NCBI RefSeq assembly: GCF_000234665.1
Contig: NC_018327.1
Span: forward strand, 150,998 to 214,997
Direction of reading: 5' to 3'
DNA: 64,000 nucleotides
Source of the DNA: Leishmania mexicana MHOM/GT/2001/U1103
Taxonomy: Eukaryota > Euglenozoa > Kinetoplastea > Trypanosomatida > Trypanosomatidae
Both the position numbers and the translations under genes were made by a program. Below the pieces are notes generated by a model. That model made no database searches. It saw only the letters and a program-made list of their open reading frames with translations, and was not told the origin of the DNA. This document shows positions 9,870 to 20,147 of this stretch, piece after piece; within the stretch, counting starts at the first letter, position 1, and every line of letters starts with the position of its first letter.

Positions 9870-12800
9870 ATGAGCGTCGTAGTACCCGTGAAGAAGTCCG
9901 ACGATTCGGATGAGCGCACCGGCTTCTTAGAAGCACTGAAGCTGAGCTGGGCCTACACACTCGCCGATGTCCGGCGCCGACCGCGTAATATCATCATCGG
10001 CATCGCTGCGGTGATGCTGCTCGTCTTTTTCTCTGCTGTTGTCGTCATCGGGGTCTGGAAGACCCCATATATCTTGCTACGCCTCGCGGAACTAACAGTG
10101 GGCGAGATGGACGTCATTCTCTACGGTGACGGCGATACGCTGTTGCTCAACTACACAAAGCTGAACCAGAGCTTTGTCAAATCCCCGGTCGTCGCTGGCG
10201 CGGCGCCGCGCTGGGTCGCTCGAGCGGACATGACCTCCGCGGCGACCTATCGCGCACGCATGCACCACGCCACGGGTGCACGTACTAAGGACCGCGTCAC
10301 GGCGACCAACATCCTGCTCATCAACTCCGAGCTGGAGAAACTGGCCGGCATTGGACGCGGGTGGCCGTACCGCGAGATTGGCTTTGACGAGGCCCAAATC
10401 TTCTTTTCAGCCGCAAACTACATCGGCGTCTCCGGCAACAAGGGTGAGCGCGTTCACCTTAGCCTCAACGCATCCTCTCTTAGCACGGCCATTGGCATCG
10501 ACGCCATGTCTTTCAACATAACACGCCCCCAAAAGGTGACGGACCCCATCTCCTTCTACCTAAAGGCCTTCTTCCTGCTCAACAACATCACAGCGGACTC
10601 GATACCGGTGTTTGACGTCGTATCGCTGAGCATGGCAGCGACCATGGCGGACGCGGTGGAGACGACGGCCGGTAAGTACTCGAGTGCACTCGGCAACGTC
10701 GTAATCATGGACTGCCGGGAATTCCTGAACGTGCTGGTGGATCAGAGCTGCCTGCTTGGGCCGCAGACTATCAGCCCGGCAGAGGGCTACTACTTCCCGA
10801 CCACTGCCGAGCTGTTCAACATCTCACTCCCCTCAACGAACTCCTTCAACATCCAGGACTATGCGATGATGGTGGTGGTGATGCTGGAGGGGCGGTACGA
10901 CATGTACTATGCCGACACGAAGTCGCGCAGGGCAATGTTGACGGAGAAGAGCAACAAGCTAATGCGAACTGTCGGCCTCAACTTCGACGGCTCCGTGGAG
11001 TTTCCGGTGGACAAAACTATCCAGACGCTCGATACGTTCCGCACGTTGATGACGGCGGCCTCTGTGACGGTGGTTGTCGCCATTGTGGTGCTCGGGACCA
11101 TCCTTATGTTCACACTGCTTCAGATCAACGCCGAGGAGCGGCAGTTCGAGTTGGCCATGATTCGCGCGCAGGGTATGCCGCGCACACCGATTATCGGTAT
11201 TCTGGTTATGCAGACGCTCGCCTTCACCGTGCCTGGCACAGCGTTCGGTGTGCTGCTCGCATGTGCGGCGAATGCCATCCTCGAGAGGATGCTGGCGAAC
11301 TTCACCATGGCCCCAGCCCGCTTGGGCAACGTCCCGATCGCCGCCATTGTGATTGGCATTCTGATGGGCCTGCTGCTGCCGCTGGTGGCCACCTACAGCC
11401 CGGTGAAGAAGGCGCTGAGCAGCAGCCTGCGTGACGCGTTGAACATCTACCGCCAGGTGTACAACGAGGCGCACGTGAAGGCTATTCGGCTAGAGGAGAT
11501 GGGTCTAAGCATGTGGCAGGTCTTCCTCGGCGTCTTCCTGGTCTTTGCGGGCTTCCTGGTGTACTACCTCATGCCACTGAGCTTCATCTTTTCCAACATG
11601 ATGATGTTCTTCATCCTGCTCGACTTTGTGCTCATCTGCATGATTGCCGGGCTGTGCATGATGACGTACGTCGTCCAGGGGCCGGCGGAAGTGTTTGTGC
11701 TGTATCTGCTTCTGTGGGGCCGCGAGACACGGCTATGGACGCTCATCCGCAAGAACTTGCGCAGTCACCGTGACCGAAACTCCAAGGCGTACATGATGTT
11801 CCTACTGAGCGTGGCGTGCCTCGTCGCATCCGGCGTGATGTTCAGCATGATGGCCACCATCTCCTCTCAGTTGGCGGAGCTGACGGCCGGTGCGCCGGTG
11901 ACAGTGACATCGAAATCCTTCCAGAACCCCCTCCACCAGGCAAGCCTCGACGCGTTCCTGCGTGGTGAGGGAAGCCGCTACGTCTCGCAGTGGGCCTACA
12001 CCTCTTTCGCGCTGCGCGAGTACCCACAGATCGCCAGCAAGACAAGGGTCGGCAACCTCATCGGCAACCTTCGCACCCTCGACGTGCGGGCGGTGACGGA
12101 GTTCTTCATGGACGCCACCTACCCGGAATTCAACATGGTGAACAGCTACCGCAGCGGCTACAAGTACCCGATGAACACCTTCCACCAGCGCGACGTTATC
12201 CGCAGCATGTACGAGCACCCGCCGCACCGCAACATAAGCAAGGAGCAGGGCATCATCGTCAATGGGTTCCCCTACGGAGTCAAGATTCCGAACGTGACGG
12301 CGAAGGAGTCGCAGGTGATTCCAATGATCATCTCCTCTGCCGCCCAGGACGAGATTGGGCTGGACGTGAACTCCGCAGCCCAGCTGCGCTTCAACTACTT
12401 CCTGAACGACAGTGTCCAAGTAATGTCCACCATCTTCTACCTTGAGCCGCGCGCCCTCATGGACCGCATCTCCGGCTTTCTCAAGGTCTCCTCGCTGCCC
12501 ATCCTCTTCACCAAAGGTACCATTCTGGTGCCGACCAAGTACTTCCAGAGCCTGCTCAACCCGGCGGAACTCGACTTCGACCCGGAGCAGATGATCTCAA
12601 TCATCCACCACGCCATCCTGGAGGTGCGGCAGTCAGTGCTGTATGTGCAGCTCCGCAGCAATGTCACGAGGCGCGAGCGCGAGATCTTTGTGAACGAGCT
12701 CCAGACGCACACCGATACTCTCCGCCACACAATTGTTGACACCGAAGCCACCGTGGAGCAGCTCCGCTCCGTGCAGGACCTGATTATGGGCTTCTTCTAC

Positions 12801-13184
12801 TTCACCTCGGTCATCTGCATCACGCTTTGCGCTTTCATGATGTGGGCCACCTTCATATCTAACGTGCAGCTGAATGCGTGGACCTTTGGTGTGCTGCGCT
12901 CGCTCGGTTTCCGCACCGCGCAGCTGATGCGCTGCGCCGTCTACGAGGCCCTCTGTATCGTCATCTCTGCGTTTGCACTGGGGCTGGTGGTGGGCGTTGC
13001 GGTGGGCGTCATCATGGCCATCGAGCTGTGCCAGATCCTGGTCCTCCCGTTCCATTTTACCTTCCCCTACGCGCTGGTGATCATCGTGCTCGGCATGGCG
13101 CTCGCGGCCGCCATCTTTGGCTCCATCGCGCCGCTTCTGCGCCTGCGCAAAAAATCCATCTCCTCTGTCCTGCGCGGCATCTAG
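9870..13184 (+). CDS. FtsX-like permease (large eukaryotic ABC3/MacB-type membrane protein)
   Basis: This is a 1104-residue multi-pass membrane protein starting at ATG 9870. A short cytosolic N-terminus is followed by a membrane segment at about 38-62 and a long loop (63-390) likely outside the cytosol. Three segments then form a first FtsX block near 395-515, where the family helix reads EERQFELAMIRAQGM. Further segments at about 550-615 and 650-678 precede a second large loop (about 680-960). A second FtsX block of three segments fills 970-1090, with the matching helix WTFGVLRSLGF. The double loop/FtsX layout is that of LolC/MacB-type permeases, which in bacteria couple to an ABC ATPase. 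No ATPase gene is next door and no ATP-binding motif lies in this protein, so its motor, if any, is encoded elsewhere. Cargo is unknown; lipid or lipoprotein handling is only a guess by family. Confidence 0.85.
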   Translation: MSVVVPVKKSDDSDERTGFLEALKLSWAYTLADVRRRPRNIIIGIAAVMLLVFFSAVVVIGVWKTPYILLRLAELTVGEMDVILYGDGDTLLLNYTKLNQSFVKSPVVAGAAPRWVARADMTSAATYRARMHHATGARTKDRVTATNILLINSELEKLAGIGRGWPYREIGFDEAQIFFSAANYIGVSGNKGERVHLSLNASSLSTAIGIDAMSFNITRPQKVTDPISFYLKAFFLLNNITADSIPVFDVVSLSMAATMADAVETTAGKYSSALGNVVIMDCREFLNVLVDQSCLLGPQTISPAEGYYFPTTAELFNISLPSTNSFNIQDYAMMVVVMLEGRYDMYYADTKSRRAMLTEKSNKLMRTVGLNFDGSVEFPVDKTIQTLDTFRTLMTAASVTVVVAIVVLGTILMFTLLQINAEERQFELAMIRAQGMPRTPIIGILVMQTLAFTVPGTAFGVLLACAANAILERMLANFTMAPARLGNVPIAAIVIGILMGLLLPLVATYSPVKKALSSSLRDALNIYRQVYNEAHVKAIRLEEMGLSMWQVFLGVFLVFAGFLVYYLMPLSFIFSNMMMFFILLDFVLICMIAGLCMMTYVVQGPAEVFVLYLLLWGRETRLWTLIRKNLRSHRDRNSKAYMMFLLSVACLVASGVMFSMMATISSQLAELTAGAPVTVTSKSFQNPLHQASLDAFLRGEGSRYVSQWAYTSFALREYPQIASKTRVGNLIGNLRTLDVRAVTEFFMDATYPEFNMVNSYRSGYKYPMNTFHQRDVIRSMYEHPPHRNISKEQGIIVNGFPYGVKIPNVTAKESQVIPMIISSAAQDEIGLDVNSAAQLRFNYFLNDSVQVMSTIFYLEPRALMDRISGFLKVSSLPILFTKGTILVPTKYFQSLLNPAELDFDPEQMISIIHHAILEVRQSVLYVQLRSNVTRREREIFVNELQTHTDTLRHTIVDTEATVEQLRSVQDLIMGFFYFTSVICITLCAFMMWATFISNVQLNAWTFGVLRSLGFRTAQLMRCAVYEALCIVISAFALGLVVGVAVGVIMAIELCQILVLPFHFTFPYALVIIVLGMALAAAIFGSIAPLLRLRKKSISSVLRGI

Positions 13185-15222
13185 GATGGATTGTGTGTAT
13201 ATTTACGTGCGGCCTTCTTTTGTGCAATGGAGGAGCCTGCGACTCTACACTCCCTGCCGCCCAACAAACAACGTCCTTCTGCGTTGTCGACACTGTCCTA
13301 CTCTTCACGGGTGCACCTTGGCGTCCAGGATCAAGTCTTTGAGCGTGCGAGTGTGCGAGTACGCTTCCCCCAGCGTGCATACGGCATGCTCCGCCGCTAC
13401 TGCGGCTGCTTACCCTCTTCCCCCTTCCCCCCACCCCTCCCCCGAGTTCTCCCTCGACTCTCTGGCCCTTCTCCTAATGTCTTTGCTCTTTCTGTGCGAT
13501 GCGAGACCTCTGGAGCGGCGAGGGCGAAGAAGTCGCCCAAGCTTTGCGGATCCCGAGAAGGGGGGCGGGCGGGCAGCAGTGAGAGCCCAGAGCGAGGGAG
13601 AGTGATATTCGTGAAAGCGTGACTGGGCACGTAGACACGCACGCGCGCGAAGAAACGGGTGGCCTAGAGGAGTCAGAGCAAGCAGAAGCACGGCGAAGTG
13701 AGGGCGGAAGGCGGTGACGGTGGAGGAGGGAGGGGGAGCTGTTGCTGACACGTACACTGGCAACTCTCCCCAACTGTTTGAGGGGCGCTCTGTGTGTCTG
13801 TGTCTGTGTGACTGCATCTCTCCCGCCACCTTCTCCCCTGGTGCGTTGAGAGTTGCGCCGCCTTTCGCTCTTCCTCCCTGGTGCGTCCCCCCCTACTCCT
13901 GCGCTCTGCTGTCATTTCCATTTTTCTGCGCGTCTTCACGCTCTTGCGCTGTGGTGTATGCGCACTCTTGCTGCTCCCTCTGCTTCTTCCGTTTTACTAT
14001 GTTCGTGGGAAATCTGGGCCTTTCTTTTGATGCTTGTGTTCTATCGTTGATGGCCCGGCGCTGCTGCGGCAACCCCCCCCACACACACACACACGAAGCC
14101 CACGACTCCGCCTTGCCTTTCCTTCATTGTTCTCTTGCTCTACTCCCACGCTACCTCCCCCCCTCTACCACCACACATCCTTTCCCGTGCCGCCGTCGCC
14201 ACCCTCCCCTGCACATAGTTCAACCTCTGTGTAGATCAACGCATTCAAGCTGCAGTCGAAGGGCTCGTGCTGCCATATCCCCTGCAGCTCTCTCAGAGAG
14301 GCGAGGGGAGGGCATTGCGACAGGAGTTCGAAGGTGTGTGTGTGAGAGAGACGGAACAATTCGCGGGCATCACGACACGAAATATCTGCGCTCCATTCGT
14401 GCACGTACGACCCCCAGGGTATGCCGAAACCTCATGTGTCTCTTCTCTTCCCCTGCTTCGATCTCTCGCGCCCATCTACCCGCGTCTTTTGCATTCGGCT
14501 GCTGCAGGAAACAACACGAAAAAAAAAAGCCAGCGAGGCGGGAGATTTGGAGAGAGGGAGGGGACGGCGACGGCGCCACTTCGCAACGGAGGAAGGCCGG
14601 GGGAAGGGACGATGAGAGTGTGGGGAGCCCCAGCGTAGAGGGGTTGCGTGCGTTGCACACCTGTGAGCATGTGTGTAGCGTTGGGAGAGGGGGGGTGAGA
14701 AGTGCCTTTTGCTCCTTTCGTTTCTAATGGATGTGCTGCACCACCTCAGCAATGTTTTGTTCGCTTCCTGCTCCACTCGGCACCTTCTTAATTTTGCATT
14801 CTCCTGACGAACTCAGCGGGATCCCTTTCGATCCTTTAGGCGCGTGTACGTTGGTGTGTTTCCCTGTGTCGGCGTTGTTGACGAGCCCGAGAGAACGACA
14901 CCCTATGGCCTGTGCCTTGATTTGAGCTTTCTGTCGGTGAGTCTGGTAATCCCGCTCGTCTTCTCTTCCGCGACTGTTTGGCGAGCCTCCACGCTCCTTC
15001 CTCAGCGGCGCGTCAACACACACACACATTTCTTTGTTCACCTCCCCCTCCCCCTCCCCCCGCACGCCACGCCACGCCACACCACCACCCTTTCCCTGGC
15101 ACCGCACCTACGAACTTTGTGGTCTATGCTGCGCAAGCTTGATTGCGACAGTGCACGAGTCATCGCAGCCCCTCCCCCACCTCACCCCCTTCCGCTTTAT
15201 TCTTCTCGCTCTGTGTGGTCCT

Positions 15223-15545
15223 CGATGACGTTGGACACTGCAGTGCGTGGTGTCAGGGCCCAGTGCACCAACTCTCACTGGGGAGGCCAGGCAGCCATCC
15301 ATACGATTATACAGAGTGTCGGCCGGACTCGAGCGTATTCTACCCACCCACCCCGGTGCTCAAACGGCTCACTGGTTACTGGGTAGAGCTTGAGACAGGG
15401 GACGTGCTTCGATGGCTGAGCCGGCGCACTGCTGTGACGCGTGTGTCTAGGGCTGCTTCGGCACCACCATGTGGTAGTCTGTGCCAGGCCCAAGGAGCGA
15501 CTAGGGAGTTGAGTGTAGGTCGACTCGTGTTGAGTATTCCGCCGG
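15223..15545 (+). mobile_element. Degenerate SIDER copy, copy 2
   Basis: The element starts with CGATGACGTTGGACACTGC and carries GTGCGTGGTGTCAGGGCCC, matching the 5' signature of the other copies. GGGGAGGCCAGGCAGCC is shared with the copy at 56.9 kb. GATGGCTGAGCCGGCGCAC and TAGGGCTGCTTCGGCACCAC match the second signature. The internal part between the signatures is shortened, so this is an old and partly deleted copy. The right end is uncertain because the sequence runs directly into the unexplained minus-strand protein-like stretch. Confidence 0.65.
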
Positions 15546-16350
15546 TGGACCTGCGGAGGAACAGCGAACACGCTTTTCTTTTGGGCCGCCGTCTTCTTGA
15601 GGCGGGATCACGTTGGGCGCTGCAGTAATGAGGCGCCATCCGCGGACTTTCGGCGCTCCATCAGCGAGCGCTTCTCCTGGTGCGCGTCCGCGCAGAAACG
15701 TAATCCGACGGCCCCCCCCTCTTTGCGGCAACACAGCGTTGTGTGCGCGCAGTCTTCTCTCCGATGGCTCACGCGCTCTTCCCAGCGGCAGCCGCTCCTC
15801 ATCTTGCTGATCGGTGCGCGAGGCCAAGCCAACGCATAACCTAGAAATGGCCGAAAGAGAGGCGCTATGGGCGGTTTGCGCCGACGGTGGAGGCGGGTAT
15901 AGGTCGGGGAGTCCAAACAGCTCACAGAGGAGCTCGGAGTGTGGGACGGTGAATGCGACCTTTGCAGCGCTGGTGTCGGCAATTCCGTGACGACGCCTTT
16001 TTTCTTCCAAACCCGGGAAACACAACAAGTCCTCAGGGGTCTCTTGGCAGCGGTGGTTGCGCATTCACGGTGTGCGGGTTTGAGAAGCTCGCCAACGCCG
16101 TGGATGCCGTTGAGGTGCACCGCGAGTGATACACGCTCCACATCACCGCACCGCAAAAGAGGCGTCCGTGGGCAGAACGCGCAAGTGGGTGATGGCGTCC
16201 CGCACGTGAACACGCGCAGCAGCGGGGTACTGGAAACACATAAATCGAGCCAGGCCCCACGGCTGGTCACGTCGCTACCGACGGCCTGTATGCCGTAGCC
16301 TTCGCTGCGCACGCCTACTTCAAAAGGCAGTTTTGCAGGCACTTGGCTTC
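15546..16350 (-). other. Degenerate protein-like sequence, possible retroelement remnant
   Basis: Read on the minus strand, this stretch has long open segments in more than one frame, for example 15608-16873 and 15501-16064. Its composition is much more protein-like than the spacer around it, but there are internal stops and frame changes. It abuts a SIDER copy. I could not match a reverse transcriptase, RNase H or endonuclease motif, so a DIRE-type remnant is only an inference. Confidence 0.3.
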
Positions 16351-16469
16351 CACCATGGCGGGGCACTGGACCGTAGCAACACGCTGAGGTGGCTGGCTTC
16401 GCTACGGTTGAGCCTTCCGTCTTTTGCGGAGCTGTTTGACGGTGTGCACCTCTGCGCTCTCCGTGTGTG

Positions 16470-16525
16470 TGTGGTGTGCGTGTCTGTGTGTGTGTGTGTG
16501 TGTCTGTGTCTGTGTGTGTGTGTAT
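16470..16525. repeat. Interrupted (GT)n tract
   Basis: A GT-rich tract is broken by CT and AT variants, typical of spacer microsatellites in this window. Confidence 0.85.
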
Positions 16526-17482
16526 GTCCCTCACCGTGCAGTCCGTTCCACGTCTCCAGACCACTGCGGTGGGCGCCGCCAATCTTTTCACTTTCGCCGT
16601 GATGCAGACATAGAGGACGAAGAAAGAACAGAAAAAAATGACCATCATGCGAATCGGCACGGACGCTCGCGCGCTCTCCCCACGCTCTCTCTCTCCTTTC
16701 CCCTTCCCACCCGTTGCGGAGGCGGGGATGGCCAGGCGCCCACAGGTGTGCACGCTAGCCCCCTTCCCCTCTCTCCTCGCTGCATTCACAGGAGTTGCGG
16801 GTAGGAGGAAGGGGGTGGATTGGAGAGAAAATGATGGCATCCTGCCCCTTGTACACGACACAACCGCGTACATGTCTGTGGGGCGTTCTCGACAGTGGTC
16901 ACGGGAGCGCTCGTTGTTACCACGCGTTGCGCTTTTATGTGTTCCTTCTTTCAGTTGTGCGCCGCATTTTTATTTTGTGTGTGTGTATGGTGGTGAGGGT
17001 TCTGGCCTCTTCGCATCGACCTCACCTGCAGACGGAGGCCGCGCAGCACCGCATAGAAAAGTGGCCTGGCGTCCCCCTCTGGGTCTACCCATCTCCGTCT
17101 TCGCCGACTTCCCTCTCTCTACAATATGCACCCACATACACACATGCACACCTGCAAGCGTGAACGTCGCACGCATCCTTGCACGTGTGCTTCCGTTGCG
17201 CCGTCATCTCCTAGAACGACTTCTCTCCGCCAAAACTGCTGATCATTGCTGTCTTTTGCCATCACATACCCACGTGCGCGCATCCGCATATACCCCCTTC
17301 CCTCCCCATCGCCATTGGGTTGCGTGGAAGCAGTGCTGTGTCGCTCTCACGTTCTCTCCTGCCTTCTCGCCGTTCTCCACTCCGTGAGTGGATGCGCACC
17401 TGCTGCACATCTAGTGCCGGAGCCACACGTGAAAACATTGTCTCGGGTCGTGCGCACGCCTAGGGCCAGTATCTTGCACTCA

Positions 17483-18382
17483 ATGGGATGCACATCATCT
17501 GCAGAAGCAAAACCCAACGAACCACATTCGTCTTCAGCTCGTCTACCCCGAAACCCCGTGACGAAACCTCCCGATCTGATGGGCACGCTGCGCCATCCGC
17601 GTCCGGGCGCGCGTGAAGGGGCCGGCTTCAACCCTGAAAACGCCGCCGGTGCCGAGCACATCAGCCCGCCCATCGCCACGGCCCGCAGCAGCAGCCGGGT
17701 TAGTGCTGTTACCCTCCATGGCGTCTGTGGCTACACCCGAAACGGCGTGCCTGCGTACAGCAATGGCACCTCGAACACATGGACGAGCACGAAGAACTTC
17801 CGCGAAGGCATCTTCATGGGGTACCAGTGGCAGTGTGTCGAGTTCGCCAGGCGGTGGCTCTGGGTGACGCACCGACTGTTGCTGCCGGAGCGTAAATGCG
17901 CCTACTGCTTTGCTAGTTGCACGTACGCATACCGACTCAAGAAGGACCCATCACCCCTCTCGCAGCGGGCACGTGCGGCGATGCAGGGGGCTGCGACAGA
18001 GGTGAAGCACCTTGGACCGTGCGAGAACAAAGACGCCTGGGAAAAGGTACCCGCCAAGTTCGTGAAGCAAGGCTCACGGGTGCCTCCGGTGGCGGACAGC
18101 TTGATTGTCTACCCGATGAGCTGGGGTAGTCCGTGGGGACACATCGGTGTCATCACCGCCGTTGACCTGGATCGAAACTGTGTCTACGTTGCAGATCAAA
18201 ACCGCTACTTTCATCACTGGAACGGCAAGTTCTGCAGCGCCGTCTTTCAGCTGGACTGCGACAAGGGCCGATTCTACGTACGCGACCACGAGAGCGAGTG
18301 CTTGGGGTGGCTAGCATTCCCAGCTGCGGTGGAGGGGCACGACGTGTGGGGTGCCGGTGACCGGGCGCCGCTGAAGGCATGA
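17483..18382 (+). CDS. CHAP-domain amidase, trypanothione-synthetase-like, predicted N-acylated
   Basis: The frame is open upstream, but the ATG at 17483 gives MGCTSS, a strong N-myristoylation signal with a palmitoylatable Cys3, so I take it as the start (299 residues). The first 75 residues are disordered. Residues 76-285 form a CHAP (papain-fold, C51-like) domain matching the amidase half of glutathionylspermidine and trypanothione synthetases. WQCVEFARRWL carries the nucleophile Cys118, PWGHIGVI carries His220, and VADQN at 236-240 supplies the third residue. The ATP-grasp synthetase half is missing, so it can only hydrolyse. Likely substrates are glutathionylspermidine or trypanothione amide bonds, or another gamma-linked peptide. 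The acyl signal suggests it sits on a membrane facing the cytosol, perhaps the flagellar or plasma membrane. I recall Leishmania proteins annotated as trypanothione synthetase-like of this type. Confidence 0.85.
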   Translation: MGCTSSAEAKPNEPHSSSARLPRNPVTKPPDLMGTLRHPRPGAREGAGFNPENAAGAEHISPPIATARSSSRVSAVTLHGVCGYTRNGVPAYSNGTSNTWTSTKNFREGIFMGYQWQCVEFARRWLWVTHRLLLPERKCAYCFASCTYAYRLKKDPSPLSQRARAAMQGAATEVKHLGPCENKDAWEKVPAKFVKQGSRVPPVADSLIVYPMSWGSPWGHIGVITAVDLDRNCVYVADQNRYFHHWNGKFCSAVFQLDCDKGRFYVRDHESECLGWLAFPAAVEGHDVWGAGDRAPLKA

Positions 18383-19094
18383 GAGAGAGAGACAGCGAGA
18401 AGCGGGGGAGTGAAAGCGAAAGGAAATGATTTCCCTCCCCCCACACACACAAACCACCCCTCCCTTCCTCCTCCCAGTGCGCGCACATTGTGCGTCTCGT
18501 GGCGTCTGCCCTCCCTCTCTCACTCCCCCCCCCCCATCCCTGCAAGTGCCTTCTTGGTCGTATCACTGCTTTGAATGTGCCTTCCGCTGTCTGTGTGTAT
18601 GCAGTCCCCTCCCCCCCCACTCCCCCACACCTCGGTGTGTCCGCCTGCCACACTTAAAAAGGGGCAAAGAGTCGATCAGACCGAGCCCAACCCGCCGCAC
18701 GGCGTACAATGCGTGTGCGTGTGCGCCATGTCTATGGCAAAGAACGCTGAACATGCGCGCAAGGAAACACACATGCAGAAGATCAACACGTGGGCGAGCC
18801 ACGCTGCTCAGTGTTCATGGTCACCGTCCTTTACCGCTTGGCGCTCTCCCCTCATCCGCCACCTCTTCTTTCCCTCACGAAAACCCAGTACACACCCACC
18901 CGCACGCGTGTAGTGGCCAACGCAGCCCCGTACAGAATCACGCAAGCGCACTTAGTCACTGCCATTGCTTGAGGTGCCCTTTCCTCCCCTTCCCCTCTCG
19001 TGTGTGGAGGCAAAGTCACCATGGTGTGCAGCACGCGCTCGCCTTGGGCCGACTCGCACAAGCTCCCCGAGCTTGCGCCACTTTCCTCGCCGCC
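18383..19094. other. Intergenic spacer
   Basis: There is no gene. It contains poly-C runs near 18525 and 18610. A C/T-rich stretch at about 18975-19000 is a likely splice-acceptor region for the next gene. Confidence 0.6.
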
Positions 19095-20147
19095 ATGTCG
19101 TGGGAGCCGGACAAAAAACACTGCAGTCAATGGAGTCGCACGGCCGACCCGCGGATGCCGAGCTCAGCGGCAGCGGTGACCCAGTCGTCCTACTCGCACG
19201 CGCTCGGTGCCACACAGCCGCTGCAGTCGCAGTCGCAGCATCTGCCGAAAGCTCGCGCCACGGTCGCCTCTGGCGCATCGATCAACCCAGCCATGGCGGC
19301 TGTGGCGCAGCAGAAGGCTCGGTACGCGCGTTGCCCTTATGTCCCTCCACCTGCCCTGCGCCGTAGTCGCCTCCACCTGGGCCCCACAGCGGACACCAGT
19401 GGCGTGCATGGCGGAACACAGCACATCGACGAAGGTCATCGCGCCCTCACGCAGCCTGCAACGTGGTCCCTGCCATTGCAATCTGCTTCCGCACAGCGCC
19501 GAACGTCTGCAGGCGCGGGATCGACGACGCGTGCGGTGGTCAACGGGGATACCACATTGCACCCCCTTCCGCCGCCGCCGCCGTCACTCCATCCCGTCCC
19601 TCCGCCATCGACTGAGTGGTGTCAGGCCCTCGTTGCGCTTCAAGAGCGTCAGCTTCTCTGCTGGCAGCAACTCATAGAGACCCAGCAGCAGATGACTCAC
19701 CACGTTGAGCGGCTGCAGGAGGAGTTGCGGTATGTGCACGAAGTCCTGAGGCACGGACTTGGCACGCACTCCAGGACGGAGGCGGTCGTCGTGAGCGCGA
19801 CAGATCCACACAAGCGCCTCCGCTTGGAGGGCCATGACCATTCCGAAGCTGCAACAGGGACCAAATCTGCAGCAGCTGTGCCGGCTGCCAGCGCCGCAGC
19901 CTCGCAGCGGAACATGTCGGCGCACGTGGTTCGTTTACTAGGAGAAAGCACCACCTCTACGCCTGCCGTCGTGCAGGACGCGGCAGTCTGTCGAGATGTC
20001 GCCCGGCCGGCAGAAGTCACGCAAACGCTCCCTTCAAGATCACCCGCAGAGCCGAGGGAGGGCGGCGACGGTGGTGGTGGCGGTGCTGCACACTCACAGA
20101 GCACCGGTGACGCTGCCGACAGCGAGGCAGACATCTTCATGCTGTGA
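19095..20147 (+). CDS. Hypothetical protein with a short coiled coil
   Basis: The frame extends back to an ATG at 18426, but residues before the ATG at 19095 translate C/T- and CA-rich spacer. I therefore prefer 19095, giving 350 residues beginning MSWEPDKK. Most of the protein is low-complexity Ser/Ala/Gln/Pro and probably disordered. A Pro run near residues 155-172 is followed by the only ordered-looking part, about 174-220. That part is a Gln/Leu-rich helix with heptad spacing that could dimerise. The C-terminal third again is Ala/Ser-rich, has a Gly run and ends in acidic residues with IFML. No catalytic or nucleic-acid-binding motif is visible. It may be a scaffold or adaptor, but that is a guess from architecture only. 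Confidence 0.7.
   Translation: MSWEPDKKHCSQWSRTADPRMPSSAAAVTQSSYSHALGATQPLQSQSQHLPKARATVASGASINPAMAAVAQQKARYARCPYVPPPALRRSRLHLGPTADTSGVHGGTQHIDEGHRALTQPATWSLPLQSASAQRRTSAGAGSTTRAVVNGDTTLHPLPPPPPSLHPVPPPSTEWCQALVALQERQLLCWQQLIETQQQMTHHVERLQEELRYVHEVLRHGLGTHSRTEAVVVSATDPHKRLRLEGHDHSEAATGTKSAAAVPAASAAASQRNMSAHVVRLLGESTTSTPAVVQDAAVCRDVARPAEVTQTLPSRSPAEPREGGDGGGGGAAHSQSTGDAADSEADIFML

Larger units (their letters stand above)
13185..17482. other. Long intergenic region (4.3 kb) with retroposon remnants
   Basis: No + strand gene is convincing. 13185-15200 is C/T- and low-complexity-rich spacer. 15223-15545 is a degenerate SIDER. 15546-16350 reads as degenerate protein-like sequence on the minus strand. 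A long GT-rich tract follows at 16470-16525. From about 16950 the sequence is again pyrimidine-rich, and the C/T run at 17342-17383 probably feeds the splice acceptor of the amidase. Frames such as 13714-14727 (+) and 16638-17387 (+) translate to repetitive Cys/His/Pro/Ser sequence and look like spacer. Confidence 0.6.

Noticed and set aside
13714..14727. 337-codon open frame on the plus strand
   Set aside because: Its translation is Cys/His/Pro/Arg-rich low-complexity sequence typical of C/T-rich spacer, with no fold or motif.
18426..19094. N-terminal extension of the hypothetical protein at 19095
   Set aside because: It has an ATG but encodes poly-Pro/Thr/His from C- and CA-rich spacer; the ATG at 19095 is more plausible.
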